A stretch of 64,000 bases of DNA from Gracilariopsis chorda (GCA_003194525.1 NBIV01000090.1:1-64000); one strand, 5' to 3'; shown: positions 1-10,507, counted from the first letter of the stretch. The notes: a model not told the origin generated them from the sequence alone. Numbers and translations: made by a program.

Positions 1-859
1 CTCGCAAGCGAGCATCGAAATTCCGTTTGTAGACGGCTTGGCGGGTCCATCGCCTTCCGCGCTGCGGGTACCAGCTTGGTCAGCCATGCTTTCCACTTCT
101 GGCGGTAATCCTTCACAGAAGGGAACGCGTCCAACGTAGGTTGGGATTCCAACGCCATTGGCGGGGTGTCCGTGAAAGGACCAACTCGAAAGGGATATTC
201 CGGTAGTCCGGTGTACCTGCGTATTGTACGCAAAGGTCACGGCATCCGTGTAGATATCCCAAGTCTTGGGGTGGTCAGCCGTGTAAGCACGGAGAGCTGC
301 GAGCATTGTCCGGTTGAAACGCTCGACCTGCCCATTAGACTGGGGATGATACGTGGTCGTGAAGAGATTCTTCACGTCCAGTATCCGACAGACGTCCTGG
401 AAAAATCGCGATGCGAACTGTTTCCCGTTGTCGGAAAGTAGCTCCAAAGGAGGTCCGTAGGCAAACACCCAATGCCGCACAAAGGCGTGAGCGACCGTGT
501 AGGCGGTAACCTCTTTAGAGGGACTGTCCGAACTAATTTCGAGAACCTGTCCGTAATAACGAGTAGGAACTTGTTGCCTCTCCTGGTAGAGAGCAATGGT
601 CCGAGAATGTCAATTGCGACAAACTCGAGCAGCGCCCTGGCGGGGAATAGCTTCATCCGTTTGGAGTGCTTCCGGAGTTTGACCCGGTTCTTCGCGCATT
701 GCGTGCAAAACCGCACCGTAGCGTAGCAATCAACCGCCATGGCGGGCCAGTAGAAATCCCTGCGAAGGGTAGATAAAGCTTCCTCCCACCGGAGTGTCCC
801 CCGAGTTTCGGGTAATGCGAGAGGTGCAATATCCGCTTCTGTAGCGTGTGCGGTACCAC
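1..859 (-). pseudogene. Integrase of gypsy element A (frameshifted, partial)
   Basis: The part near 653-859 carries the N-terminal zinc-binding HHCC region, with a H-x6-H stretch (HYPKLGGH). It is followed in another frame (372-740) by the CTQC pair and the first catalytic aspartate in the motif AIDILGPL. Further on, read on the minus strand around 300-440, are the second aspartate (LLSDNGKQF) and the catalytic glutamate in YHPQSNGQVERFNRTM. The DDE core is therefore present but split by frame changes near 700, 500 and 170. The end of the integrase and any chromodomain would lie left of the window. Integrase joins element cDNA to host DNA. Confidence 0.85.
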
Positions 860-997
860 AATTGTGGGGTAGCCTCGACGGTCCTCACGAGGTAACCAAT
901 GTCGTTCACCCCGAAGGGGAGGTTCTCTCCGCCGTTGAGGCGTGCACGTATCCTTGTACAGAAGGGTCCCGAATGTTCTCGGATCATTTCCTCGGTC

Positions 998-1405
998 TCA
1001 ACCGGTACATAATTTCCCGGTATGGGTTCTCAGAATCATCTCGCGATGCGAGTAGGTAGTCGAAGTCAGCATCTTCGTCCCAGTTTTCTGGCTCAGCCTC
1101 GACGGCACATTCCGGATCATCCGGGTCCATTGCCATGAAACATGGGACTTCATCATCCTCCGTTGGGAGTGCCTCCCCACTTGTGGTAAACGCGACAGAG
1201 CGTCGGCTTGGGTGTTCTGCGCGCCCTTTTTATAAATGACTTGAAAGTCATATTCGCGAGGCGGAGTCTCCAGCGCATGAGGCGTCCCGACGGGTCGGAG
1301 ATATTCATCAACCACCTCAATGAGGAATGATCCGTGTACACGGTGAAATGGACTCCCATAAGGTAGGGGCGCAGAGTGGTCATCGCCCATACGACGGCGA
1401 GGCAC
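998..1405 (-). pseudogene. End of RNase H and linker to integrase, gypsy element A
   Basis: This frame continues RNase H after a frameshift near 1250. It contains a stretch of the type YKKGAQNTQADALSRL, the conserved end of Ty3 RNase H, followed by an acidic linker toward integrase. The corresponding end of the main RT frame is nonsense, which marks the frameshift. The linker is poorly conserved in gypsy elements and nothing more specific can be said about it. Confidence 0.75.
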
Positions 1406-2778
1406 TCTTTCTCCGATACGGAGTAGTTCCGCTCATGGACATTGAGCGAGCGCGACCAATAACCAATTGGGTGTCGTTCCCCCTCGGGGGTGGTTTGAAA
1501 AAGAGCACACCCGACTTGGTAGTCGCTCGAGTCCGTATCTACGGAGTATGGCAACCCAAGTTTTGGGAGATGTAGGATTGGTGCTGATGTGACAGCCTCC
1601 TTCAAGGAGTTAAAGGCTTCCGATTGCTCGGGCGTAAATGTTCCCAGTTTTGGGGGGTTCCCCTTTCGCAACAACGCGTTCAGGGGCGCTGCAGTATCCG
1701 AAAAGTTCGGGATAAACCGTCGATAGACGTTGACCAGCCCCAGAAAGGAGCGCAGTTCCGTTTGAGTACGGGGTTCTTTCGCCTCAACGAGGGATTTGAC
1801 TCGAGCTTTCTCGATCGCTAACCGTCCAGGACGGATAATGTGACCCAGATACTTCACAGTATCTGTGAAAAACTCGCATTTCCTCAACTTGAGGGTAATT
1901 CCCGCATCGCGGAGTACGGTCAGCACGTCTCGGACGTGAGTGAGATGGTCATCCAACGAGTTGGAGAAGATGATAATATCATCAAGGTAGACCAGACAAC
2001 TCCGCCACTTAAAGCGGTTGAGTAGAATATCTACTGCACGCTGAAAGGTGGCGGAGGCGTTGGTTAACCCAAATGGCATCCGCTTGAAGCGGTACGTTCC
2101 TGCATGGCAGGTGAATGCGGTTTTGTCGCGATCCTCCTGTCTGACAGGTACTTGCCAATATCCCCAATTGGCATCAAGGGCCGTGAACACGGTGGCGTCT
2201 CCAAGGGAGTCAATGCACTCGTCCATACGAGGGATGGGGTACGTGTCCCTAACAGTCACGGCATTGAGCCGGCGGTAGTCGACACAGAACCTCCAGGTTC
2301 CGTCAGCCTTTAAAGCCAGTACAACTGGGGATGCCCAGGGTGATTGAGCGGGCTCAATCACACCTGCGCGGAGCATCTTGTCCACCTGGGACTGCTCCTC
2401 TTCCCGAGCTTTCGGACCTGCCCTGTAAGGGGGTTGTGCAACCGGTCGCGCACCGGGGATTAAATCGATCCGGTTTTCCGTTGCATCAATCTCGCCAAGC
2501 GAGCCATCCCACATTGTGGTGAATTCCCGTAAACATAGTACGGAGTTTGTTGCGGTGCGACTCTGGCACGTGGCTGAAGTCCAGCGCTTCAAGTGCTTTT
2601 TCCGGATCAATCCGGTCATTGCTCGATGGAGCATTGTCCTGTGGAACAGGTGTGGTTCGCAATTCCGAGTTACTCGGTATGTTCGACGCTGAAGTAGCGG
2701 TTTCCTCCCCCTCCTTAGACTTGACGTCTTCGGACGGCGGGGTGAACTCCTCAGAAGAGGTGGTAACTCCGAGTACAT
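1153..2778 (-). CDS. Reverse transcriptase and RNase H of gypsy element A
   Basis: An uninterrupted 541-codon frame encodes the polymerase core of a Ty3/gypsy pol protein. The RT domain spans about residues 130-330: SPWASPVVLALK near 146-157, the first catalytic aspartate in ALDANWGYW (D202), MPFGLTNA near 234-241, and the active-site YLDD at 264-267. A connection region with the usual SFLGL precedes RNase H, with aspartate in VDTDSSD (D414), glutamate in SEKECLAVVW (E458) and aspartate in YTDHSSLRW (D483). All catalytic residues looked for are present. The last 30 or so residues are out of frame relative to the family. Upstream protease and gag lie in other frames, so as it stands the polyprotein is broken. 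Confidence 0.92.
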   Translation of the reverse strand: MYSELPPLLRSSPRRPKTSSLRRGRKPLLQRRTYRVTRNCEPHLFHRTMLHRAMTGLIRKKHLKRWTSATCQSRTATNSVLCLREFTTMWDGSLGEIDATENRIDLIPGARPVAQPPYRAGPKAREEEQSQVDKMLRAGVIEPAQSPWASPVVLALKADGTWRFCVDYRRLNAVTVRDTYPIPRMDECIDSLGDATVFTALDANWGYWQVPVRQEDRDKTAFTCHAGTYRFKRMPFGLTNASATFQRAVDILLNRFKWRSCLVYLDDIIIFSNSLDDHLTHVRDVLTVLRDAGITLKLRKCEFFTDTVKYLGHIIRPGRLAIEKARVKSLVEAKEPRTQTELRSFLGLVNVYRRFIPNFSDTAAPLNALLRKGNPPKLGTFTPEQSEAFNSLKEAVTSAPILHLPKLGLPYSVDTDSSDYQVGCALFQTTPEGERHPIGYWSRSLNVHERNYSVSEKECLAVVWAMTTLRPYLMGVHFTVYTDHSSLRWLMNISDPSGRLMRWRLRLANMTFKSFIKRARRTPKPTLCRVYHKWGGTPNGG

Positions 2779-3001
2779 CGGCGGCTGTCATCTTCGTTGG
2801 CAGCATTCCCATAGGATGGGGGTTACACTCCCAATTACTTGGTGTTTGACCAGATACTGGGGGTGTTTGCCAAGGTTGGCAACCAATATCCGGAAAGGAA
2901 CATCCGGGAAATGGAGACAATTCCATTAGCCAACGCCAGCTGGGATTTCTCGTACAACGAGGCGAGGGGTTGTATAACCCGAAGACCGTGTTGACGGGAA
3001 T

Positions 3002-3701
3002 TTACCTGTACCCAGACTTGGGACTCAGCCGGTATAGAAACCGAGGCAGCGACGCGGAGCTTGGTGGACTCGCGGACGCGGGCGGTGGTTCCTGCGCAGC
3101 AGGGAGCGGAACTTGTTTCCGAGAGGACCGCTTTAGCGGGCGGCGAACAATCGGAATCGACGATCCGTCGTCAAGTTCTACACGCCTGAGGCGGGGCCTG
3201 ATTGCGTCGACAAATCTGTCGCAGTAATCACATCCCAGTATGACTGGTGCTGCCAGTGAACGGCAAACGATGAAGTCCAACTTCACCACAGATGTACCAA
3301 GTCTCACGACGAGGTCCACTGTGCCCACCGTTTGTAACGGATTGTTGTTCGCATCCGAAATGTCGGGACCGCGTCAGAGCGGATACGCGACCGCACAAGC
3401 GGGGGTAACAATGATTCCACGACAAAGTTGGGCCTGCACCTGTATCCAGGACGGTGAGAAACCTCACCATAAACTGGGGGTCAAGGCCAAGGTCGGCATA
3501 GACCTTATAATTGCGCTTGGCCAAGACCAAGACTCTACCGGGAATCCGGGGATTTTTACTCCGTATCCACGGGTGACGCAACACACCGAGGTGCGCAGAG
3601 TCCGCGTCAGCGGTGTCTTTCCTCGAGAGGACTTTCACCGGGGAGCGAGGCGAGGACGCCTCGGGCGCCAACAGCCTCGTTCTTGAGGACGCCTCTCCCA
3701 A
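3002..3701 (-). pseudogene. Retroviral-type aspartic protease of gypsy element A (frameshifted)
   Basis: The active-site motif LTVLDTGAGP is visible with its aspartate encoded near 3444-3446, in the frame covering 3228-3701. The second conserved block, APVILGCDYCDRF, lies in a different frame at 3002-3328. At least one frameshift therefore separates the two halves of the retropepsin fold. The enzyme normally cleaves the Gag-Pol polyprotein. Upstream lies the zinc-knuckle part of gag and downstream the RT. Confidence 0.8.
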
Positions 3702-3713
3702 AGGGAGACTCCC

Positions 3714-4364
3714 TCAGTTAGTTTTCCGCCTTCGGCGGTGGGTTGGTTTCCTCGACAATGAGTGCTTCATCCCGTTGACGGGGGTTTCTATCCGCATAAG
3801 CGGGGGTTGCAACGGATGGTTGCGTGATCTCCCGAATCGGGGTGTATGAAGCTTGCCGCGCACGCGGGTCTGTGGTAGGGCGTGGGAAAAGTCCGTTTTA
3901 GCACGGAGGTAGGAAGCAGTCGGGACGGAACGTTTCTCCTCTGGAGTGAGGGCCTCATAATTTGCCACCACCTTGGCCGTATCCTTCAGTGAACAAATAA
4001 ACTGAGGAGAGGTATGGCCATGGGCGTAGCACAGGTGGCAAATGAGAGCCAGCACCGCCACACGCGGATTATTATTCCGAGTATCGGAGAAGCGAACCGC
4101 AGGGCGGGTGTCAGTCCATCCAGGCCGTTGATAACGGGATTGACCGTTTGAAAACGGGAGTCGTTGGGGTTGAACCCGACTGTTACCACCGTGTAGAACG
4201 GGATCTTCTGTTCCCGTATCATGGGTCATCTCCGTCGTTGACGGTAACTCACTGGTGGGTATCGACACACCATCCCCCTGCGCTAAATGCACGGTATCAA
4301 ATCCCTGTCCAGGGTTCCCATCCGCGGTGAGCGGGAGAGAGGAAGCTTCGCTTTCCAGCAACAA
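3714..4364 (-). pseudogene. Gag C-terminal region with CCHC-like zinc knuckle, element A
   Basis: The frame contains CHLCYAHGHTSPQFIC, a C-x2-C-x4-H-x6-C arrangement. This resembles the nucleocapsid zinc knuckle of Gag but has six rather than four residues before the last cysteine. It probably binds element RNA. It overlaps the end of the main gag frame by about 80 bases, so gag continues through a frame change there. The rest is low-complexity, rich in S, T, R and P. Confidence 0.7.
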
Positions 4365-5889
4365 CGCCTTGGCGGATTTAGACCGATTGTTCGGAGTTCT
4401 TGCACGAAGTGCATCCCTTCCGCTCGAGCGTGTTGGACCAGCTCGAGGTAGGTGATCCTTCGCTTGTCCTCCCGATAACGGGTAACTAAACTCCGGATTG
4501 CCGGGTCAAGACCATCAATGAACATGGTACTGCGCTCCCCAGCGGGGTATACGTTACCACATCTGTGGAAAGCCTTGTTAAGGCGCACCGAGTAATCGGT
4601 CTCGGTCTCTCCAGCACGCTGGCGTGTATCTCGCAAAGCGAGGATAGCCTGCTGAATAGCGGTGTTGGTGGCGTAGGAGCGCAGAAGATACTGCACAGCC
4701 TCCGGCCAGCAAGTAACTCCTCCCTCGGAGGCGCGAGAAGATCCTCGGACAGAGGTGTATTGGTCCTCGGCCACTCCCCGTAAGAAATACGGTAAAGCCA
4801 AATAGGCTTGTCCCTCATTCATACCGAGGATATCGGCCTCCGCTACAAAGCGGGATAGGAAATCCAGTACTAGGACTGGGTCCTCTCCAGTAAAATACTG
4901 GTTGCGGAGCGAGAGCTGCATTCGCTTAATGCATTCTCGCACCTTTCCCGTACCACGGGGCGTACGTCCAAGTGACGAATCTTCAAGCCGGTAGTACCGG
5001 TATGATAAAAGCTTCCGATAATCCGGGTTTGTCGGTTTCAATTCCCGGAGACCGGGGTGTCTTCTCCCCTTCTGGCGGGTTCGGACCACACCTTCAGTGG
5101 CCGATGACCGCTTCGAGCGGGAGGAGTAGCCTCGCTTCTCGTCCTCCGAGTCGGAGTCCGAGGAGCTCGAGCTAACCGAATGGTTTCGGGGTGAGTCCGA
5201 CGATGTCGAAGAATCGGAGTCCGAATATTTTCGGTGATGTTTCCGTCGGTGACGGCGTTTCTTCTTCCCAGCAAGCTGGTCGTTGTGCGATGCCTCGTTT
5301 ACCGGATCACCCGGGGATGGTTTGTCCATGAGGACGAACTGCTCCAGCGTCTCCAGGCGGGCACCAATCCGATCAAATCGGGCTTCAACTCCTTCGATGA
5401 AGGCGGCGGGTTGTCCCAAACTCTCCAACACGGAGTTGACGTCAGACCGTAAAATACGGAGCTCCTCGGCGACCTCCTTTACGGGGGTTGCCGAGACCAC
5501 CTCTTGGAGGGATTTTAGTTCCCCTACAAGGGTGTCATGGGCGGTCCACAGAGCGCGGACCTGGGATTCCAGGGAAGTCCCCTGGAGGGTGTTATCGCCC
5601 GTTCCACGGGGGCTTGAAGCCGCGACAGCGGGAGCAGGCCGGGGTGCCTGGGGCACTGCGGCAACAGCCGGAGTCGATGCTGCATTCCCCTGCGGGGGTG
5701 ATAACGAGGGCAAAAGGAGGTTCCGGGGTTCCCGGTCAGGGTATCATTCCGCGATGAAGCGGCGCCAGCACGGCTGGAACTTGTCCGTATAGGGATACGG
5801 GGTACGAACCGAACTTCGGAAGTGTCCGCGTTGTCGCGGGAGCGACTACGCGTAACCACTGGCTCCGCGTCGGAGGGATTTCTCGACAT
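4283..5889 (-). pseudogene. Gag capsid protein of gypsy element A
   Basis: The start is placed at the methionine encoded at 5887-5889 (MSRNPSDAEPVVTRSRSR), which opens an arginine-rich N-terminus. A frame change between about 5750 and 5711 joins it to a 476-codon frame ending at 4283. That frame has a proline/alanine-rich part, a predicted helical segment, a serine- and arginine/lysine-rich basic patch, and a retrotransposon Gag domain near residues 250-400 with the typical RECIKRMQLSLRNQYF and QAILALRDTRQ blocks. It assembles virus-like particles. The frameshift and the separate knuckle frame suggest decay. Confidence 0.8.
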
Positions 5890-6793
5890 GAGAAAATACC
5901 GTTACGACGGGAAACGATCACGGAACTTCCGGTGAATGAAAACAAACCTCGTAAGAGGGAAAACAAAAACCGATTCTAGGTCGGGAGACCACTTTGTGGT
6001 GCAATGCCCCAAAGGGGAAAAACACCGAAAGACGTCCGGGATCTTCCTCTCACGAGGTGAACCCAGTTGGGTAGAGCCCTCCCAGAGGTGTCACGGCGAA
6101 GCCGGTTTGTAAGACCAGGGACACCTGTCGCGACTCGCGCAGGGAGGTGAAGGCGAAGAATCGGTATCCGCGTGAGCGGGGTGTGATCCTCAGTAGAGGT
6201 ATGTTTCCACGTAAGTGGGGTGTGTGAGCGGATGCGCACACGAGGGCCGCGGATAGCGGGAGGTGCTACCCTAAAAAGGGGAAAGAGGAAGGACGAGTGG
6301 GTCGCGAGAGCGACGAACAAATACGGCGATGCTGGTAACAATAACCCTATACAGGGCGAAACACCAAGACACTTGGAACAATTAGTACTCCCAATGATGG
6401 GTCTCCTTTAGATGTGCAAGGGGGGTGAACTTCCGTACACTACGGTGCTTCCCTCCAAGGAGGAGTTGAGAACACGCGGAGGCGGTAAAGCTCAGAGCCA
6501 ATTCCCCAGGTTGGGGTCCCTTATTGGGGAAGGTTTACTGGTGCGACGGCAGTGCGCCGTCGCACTAAGTACTAGCTTCCCAGAAATGGGTGTGAAAATA
6601 ATAAATAAAATTAACTAAAATACTCCACATTCCGTGGCAACATCCACTACTGTGGCCAACCGCCAATTGACCCAAAACCGTGTCCCACGTGTCCATACCC
6701 ACCGTAGTGGGGCGTAGTTCATATACACACTACACAACCGATAATATCGGGAAAACAATCAAGTACCAAGAATCCCTCCCTGAGGGCGTTGCA
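5890..6793 (-). repeat. Leader and probable 5' LTR of gypsy element A
   Basis: No coding potential was recognised in the 900 bases upstream of gag, and the position fits an LTR plus leader. The AT-rich stretch at 6596-6617, read on the minus strand, is the best candidate for a core promoter. The outer end is placed where copia gag homology starts. The matching 3' LTR is outside the window, so LTR limits cannot be confirmed. It contains a perfect 10-bp-arm hairpin at 6541-6565 and many shorter ones. Confidence 0.55.
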
Positions 6794-7399
6794 CTTCACC
6801 ATGTCAGAGCTTCTTGAAAGAACGCAATGTTCTGCACTAGATGTTTGCACCAAGCTTGATGCTACTTACAAAAAGACAAAATTCAAACGAAGATTAATCT
6901 TCGACAATGTCTCAACAGTCTTGTGTTCAAGAATGACGGGAAAATTCTCGAACATTTCCATGGTATGGAAACAATATACCTTGAGCTTGCTCCTCTCGGA
7001 GATTCATTAACTCACAAGGAGCGAACAGTGTGTTTATTAAGAACCTCACTAGACTCATTAATAGCGATCAAATTACTCGCAGATGCCAATAACATGGAAC
7101 AAGATCAGGTGGTCTCGTTGATAAGATCTGAAATGGATCGCCGCAAACACCATGATTCCACTAGTACCATCAAAACTGTTGGTATACAAAGTGGTTTCCA
7201 ATACCCCCATATGGCCACGCGGAAGTCCAAAACCGTAATCTTGAATCCACGTAGAAGATCCATAATGGTGCGATGCTCGCATTTTGGAAAACTGGGCCGT
7301 ACTAGATCCAAGTATCGTTGGAAAAAACAAACCAAACCAAACGAGGATTACCGGAAACCATCTTCAAACCGTATGCGAAATAACAACTTCAGATCGTAG
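6794..7399 (+). pseudogene. Copia gag fragment, element B
   Basis: The frame includes blocks such as LEHFHGMETIYLE and LLADANNMEQDQ, typical of the copia Gag (UBN2-type) region and matched by element C at 12596-12960. A zinc-knuckle remnant (RCSHFGKLGRTRSKY) has lost its second cysteine and later histidine/cysteine positions, whereas element C keeps all four. The frame change near 6920 and the missing start show that it is dead. Confidence 0.75.
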
Positions 7400-7950
7400 G
7401 AATGGGACTCCATCGGACGAAATTCCAGTAAGCCCAACTCCAATAGACAGAACACCGAACCTCGTGGGTTTTTTGCTATAACACAGACAAAACTATCTGT
7501 TCACGAACATGAGACAGTTACATGGCTGGGCTGCGGCGCGAGTCATGTTTTCGTTAATGATAAAGCCCTCTTCTGGGATTATAAAACCGTGGAGAATCAA
7601 TCAGTGCGTACATGTGACAGAGAGTCTGAGATAAAAAGGACAGGAGTGGTCGTGCTGCCGTTGGGAGATGGAATCTCTGTACCTGCAAAACACACTCTCT
7701 CATTCGATTCCAATCTCGTCTCTCTTTCAGTACCTGAAGATTATGCTACTGTCACATTCAGTAGTGATAATACCTCGACCGGGTTTATCTTAAGGGATGC
7801 TCGAAACCGAGCACTGCTTCACCAATGCACAGCGAAGAACGGACTTCATCCACTACCAAGCCCAATCCCTCTGCTTCGCGCTCAAACCAGTTTTACAGCA
7901 CCTGGAGATACAACAAAAGACTGTCACGAAAAAGTAGATATCTAGGAAAA
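7400..7950 (+). pseudogene. Copia protease remnant, element B
   Basis: The segment around 7520-7550 encodes WLGCGASHVF, the position of the retropepsin motif D-S-G-A-S-H, with the catalytic aspartate replaced by glycine. The following frame (7589-7945) aligns in block order with 13409-13756 of element C (for example LPLGDGISVPAKHT). Without the aspartate the protease would be inactive. Confidence 0.65.
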
Positions 7951-8900
7951 GACCGACTACTCTCCAACGTCCACCAGTCCAGCGGTGTACCAGATCTCTC
8001 GAAATCCGATGTTCAAAACATCCATTGCACATCATGCTTAGAAGCGGGATCGAGACGTGCTCCACTACAACGATCCTCATCCTTAGTGACTTCCCCACTG
8101 GAGCTCACGCATACAGGCCTAACTGGTCCCATCACCCCACCTTCATTACAAGGATCAAAGTAAGTGCAGGTACTTCTTGATGACGCCACAATAGCATCAT
8201 CGATTTACTTCCAATCGACTAAATCACACTTCTTCGTCTCCATATAGTGGTACAAGACTCTCACTGAAAAAGAAAAGCCAAGGAACCGTCTATACTGCGT
8301 TCGACTTGACGGAGCGGGCGAGAATAAAGCGAACGAGTTCGTCACTTATGAATTGGACAACGGAATAATCCTTGAATACACACCACCTTATTCACACGAG
8401 TCGAACGGCGCTGTTGAGAAATCACCCAGGAATTTTAGAAGACGGCTTGAACATTTCTCTACGCATCCAAAATACCTCTAAAGCTTTGGAAAGAAGCCAT
8501 ATCTCATGCAAATTGGATACGCAGCCGCCTACCAAACTCCAGAATCGGCATGAAGGTCCCTTACACGGAATGGTTTGGTACAAAGCCCGAGATCCCCACT
8601 CTACTTAAGTTCGTACAAGAAGGTCATGCGTATATCTATCGTTCTGATACTGCACCGAACAAGAAGTTACTACCCCGACCTTTGAAAGGACATTTATTTG
8701 GAATGCAAAGCACTCAAACGCTATACACAGTTTACATCCTTTCCACAGAGAAGGTGATCATGGTCATGCAAAAAGACTTCAAGGTATCAAAAGACTATCT
8801 ACCATCGATCAACACGCTACTTGACTTGTCGTCCTTGGGCCAGACAGAAGCTGAGCAGCGACTCGATGAAAAAGAAGAGTAGTACTATGAAGCCGCTCTC
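7951..8900 (+). pseudogene. Copia integrase remnant, element B
   Basis: Pieces in shifting frames correspond to the GAG-pre-integrase and integrase core seen more clearly in element C: a GENKANEF stretch near 8310-8340, a THHLIHTSR region out of frame near 8375, and the C-terminal MKVPYTEWFGTKP block near 8550. Stops and frame changes break the core. The 8550-8882 frame continues into the linker before RT. Confidence 0.6.
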
Positions 8901-9990
8901 GTGCAATGCTTAGTTGCACACTCTCGCTCGAAACATGGAAAAGACTCGTTTAAGGTACCGAATAGCTTAGAGGAAGCAAGAAATACTCCCGAATGGGCAG
9001 AAGCAATCAACAGGGAATACGATGCTCTAGTTGAAAGAAAAACTTGGGGACTCACCGACAGGAAGGCAGGAATGAAACCCCTTCCATTCCTTGGGACTTT
9101 TAACGGAAAATATATAAGTATAAAACTTTCCCCAAAGCTCGATGTGTCGTAAGAGGCGACATGAAAAAACCATGTTTAAACTGCGATCTTGGAAATCTGT
9201 ACCCACCTTTGGCTTGGCTCGAAACATTCCGACTAGCTTTGGCCACGGCAGCGGCACAGAAACTGCTTTTGGAGACTACGGATATAAGCAACAGTTACCT
9301 TTACAGTGACCTAGAAGAACCGTTCATAATGGAGCAAGTCTAGAATGCCTCTGGCTCTTCTTATGTTCAAGGTAAAGTTTGCTTACTATTGAAATCCATT
9401 TACGGTGCAAAGCAAGCGGGAAAAATGTGGGCGTCTCTCTTGCACACAGAGGTAGTTGAACTGGGATTTAAGCAGTCAATCACGGATATGAGGCGGTAAA
9501 TTTACAGATCAGGAAGTGGCACAATAAATATTGTCGTATTTTTAGACGATATTCTGACGCTTTCGGATTCAAAGTATCTCTTGGAAGACTTTAAAGCCGA
9601 AATGAAGAATCTGTTTCAAGTAAAACTTAATGGTGAGGCCAAGTATTTCATTGCTCTAGAAATATAAATAGATACGAACCGCATTCGTGCAAGCCAAGAT
9701 AGGTATGTGGAAAAACTACTTCGGAATTTAAATCTCCGCAATGCGAACCCGGCTAATACTCCATTACCGTCACCTGGTACTGTTTCAGCGAGAGGTTCTA
9801 GTGAAACAATTCTTCGATCATTGCTTCATGCAAAATGCCGTTAAATGGTTGGTCACCTGATCTACTTGGCAGTGGCACCGAGGCCTGATATTATGTTCGC
9901 AGCATCAACGTTGGCGAGACAGGTATAAAATTCTTGTTAGAGGCACTTTGCACTGGCGAAACGAGTCTTAAGATACTTGAAAGGCACAAA
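8901..9990 (+). pseudogene. Copia reverse transcriptase remnant, element B
   Basis: Recognisable copia RT (RVT_2-type) blocks are AEAINREYDALVERKTW near 8998-9048, ETTDISNSYLY near 9274-9306 (the first catalytic aspartate region), and VFLDDILTLSDSKYLLEDF near 9535-9592, which keeps the active-site aspartate pair. A block of the type LLRNLNLRNANPANTP follows near 9720. Stops at several places, for example within 9340 and 9497, make it non-functional. Confidence 0.75.
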
Positions 9991-10507
9991 GAACGTTTGT
10001 CTGTACTTCCCGTCGGAAAGTCGTGCTCCCACGGAAGCATTCTGTGATGCTGACTGGGCTGGTTGTCGCGAAACTAGAAAGTCTACAACTGGCATACTAG
10101 TGAAGGTGAATGATGGCCCCGTGTTATAGACGACGAAGAAGCAAACAATTATTGCTTTGTCTTCTGTAGAAGCTGAATACATTGCTCTCCCGTACTGTTG
10201 GAAGCTGCCAAGGTGTTTACGAAGACTTTTTTGGAAGCTTCGAAGTGGTACTATTCTTGAAGACGAACCAAATGACATGTACCCAATTCGCATTAGTACC
10301 GACAGCTCCACTGCAAATCCTATTGTGAATGCTTCCAAGACTTCTGAAAGGAACAAAAACCTTGCACTGAAGTTCCATCATGTTAGGGAACTTGTGAATT
10401 CTAGAGTGCTATCTCGCAGATACGAAGCGAAGTTCAACCAGCGAACATTATGGCGAAAGCCGTTTCTCAGGAACATTTATATAAGCTTTCTATTCTTTAT
10501 GGTTTGA
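9991..10507 (+). pseudogene. Copia RNase H remnant, element B
   Basis: CDADWAGCRETRKSTTG near 10046-10096 and SVEAEYIAL near 10165 are the conserved RNase H blocks of copia elements. An in-frame TAG near 10127 interrupts between them. The frame then runs through STDSSTANPIVNAS near 10300 to the stop after SFLFFMV at 10505-10507. The end corresponds to the polyprotein end in element C near 16229. Confidence 0.75.

Larger units (their letters stand above)
1..6793 (-). mobile_element. Ty3/gypsy LTR retrotransposon A, truncated by the window edge
   Basis: Reading the minus strand from right to left gives leader/LTR, gag, CCHC-like knuckle, aspartic protease, reverse transcriptase, RNase H and integrase, which is Ty3/gypsy order. 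The domains sit in several frames, so the copy carries frameshifts and is probably not autonomous. The 3' LTR lies outside the window to the left. At the right the element meets a copia gag sequence near 6790. On the minus strand a TG dinucleotide (plus-strand CA at 6792-6793) is a possible LTR start. The whole stretch is dense in short perfect inverted repeats, described separately. I could not identify a primer binding site or target duplication. Confidence 0.9.
1..6793. repeat. Dense field of short perfect inverted repeats across element A
   Basis: Hand reading finds more than 80 perfect inverted repeats with arms of at least 5 bp and loops of 0-6 bases. Examples are 218-232 (6-bp arms), 358-376 (8), 856-867 (12-bp palindrome), 1332-1343 (12-bp palindrome), 1853-1869 (7), 1969-1983 (7), 2340-2361 (10), 2867-2882 (7), 4887-4901 (6), 4988-5000 (6), 5785-5800 (6), 6541-6565 (10) and 6738-6750 (6). 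They occur in integrase, RT, gag and the non-coding leader alike and stop near 6786. See findings for the chance estimate. Confidence 0.75.
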
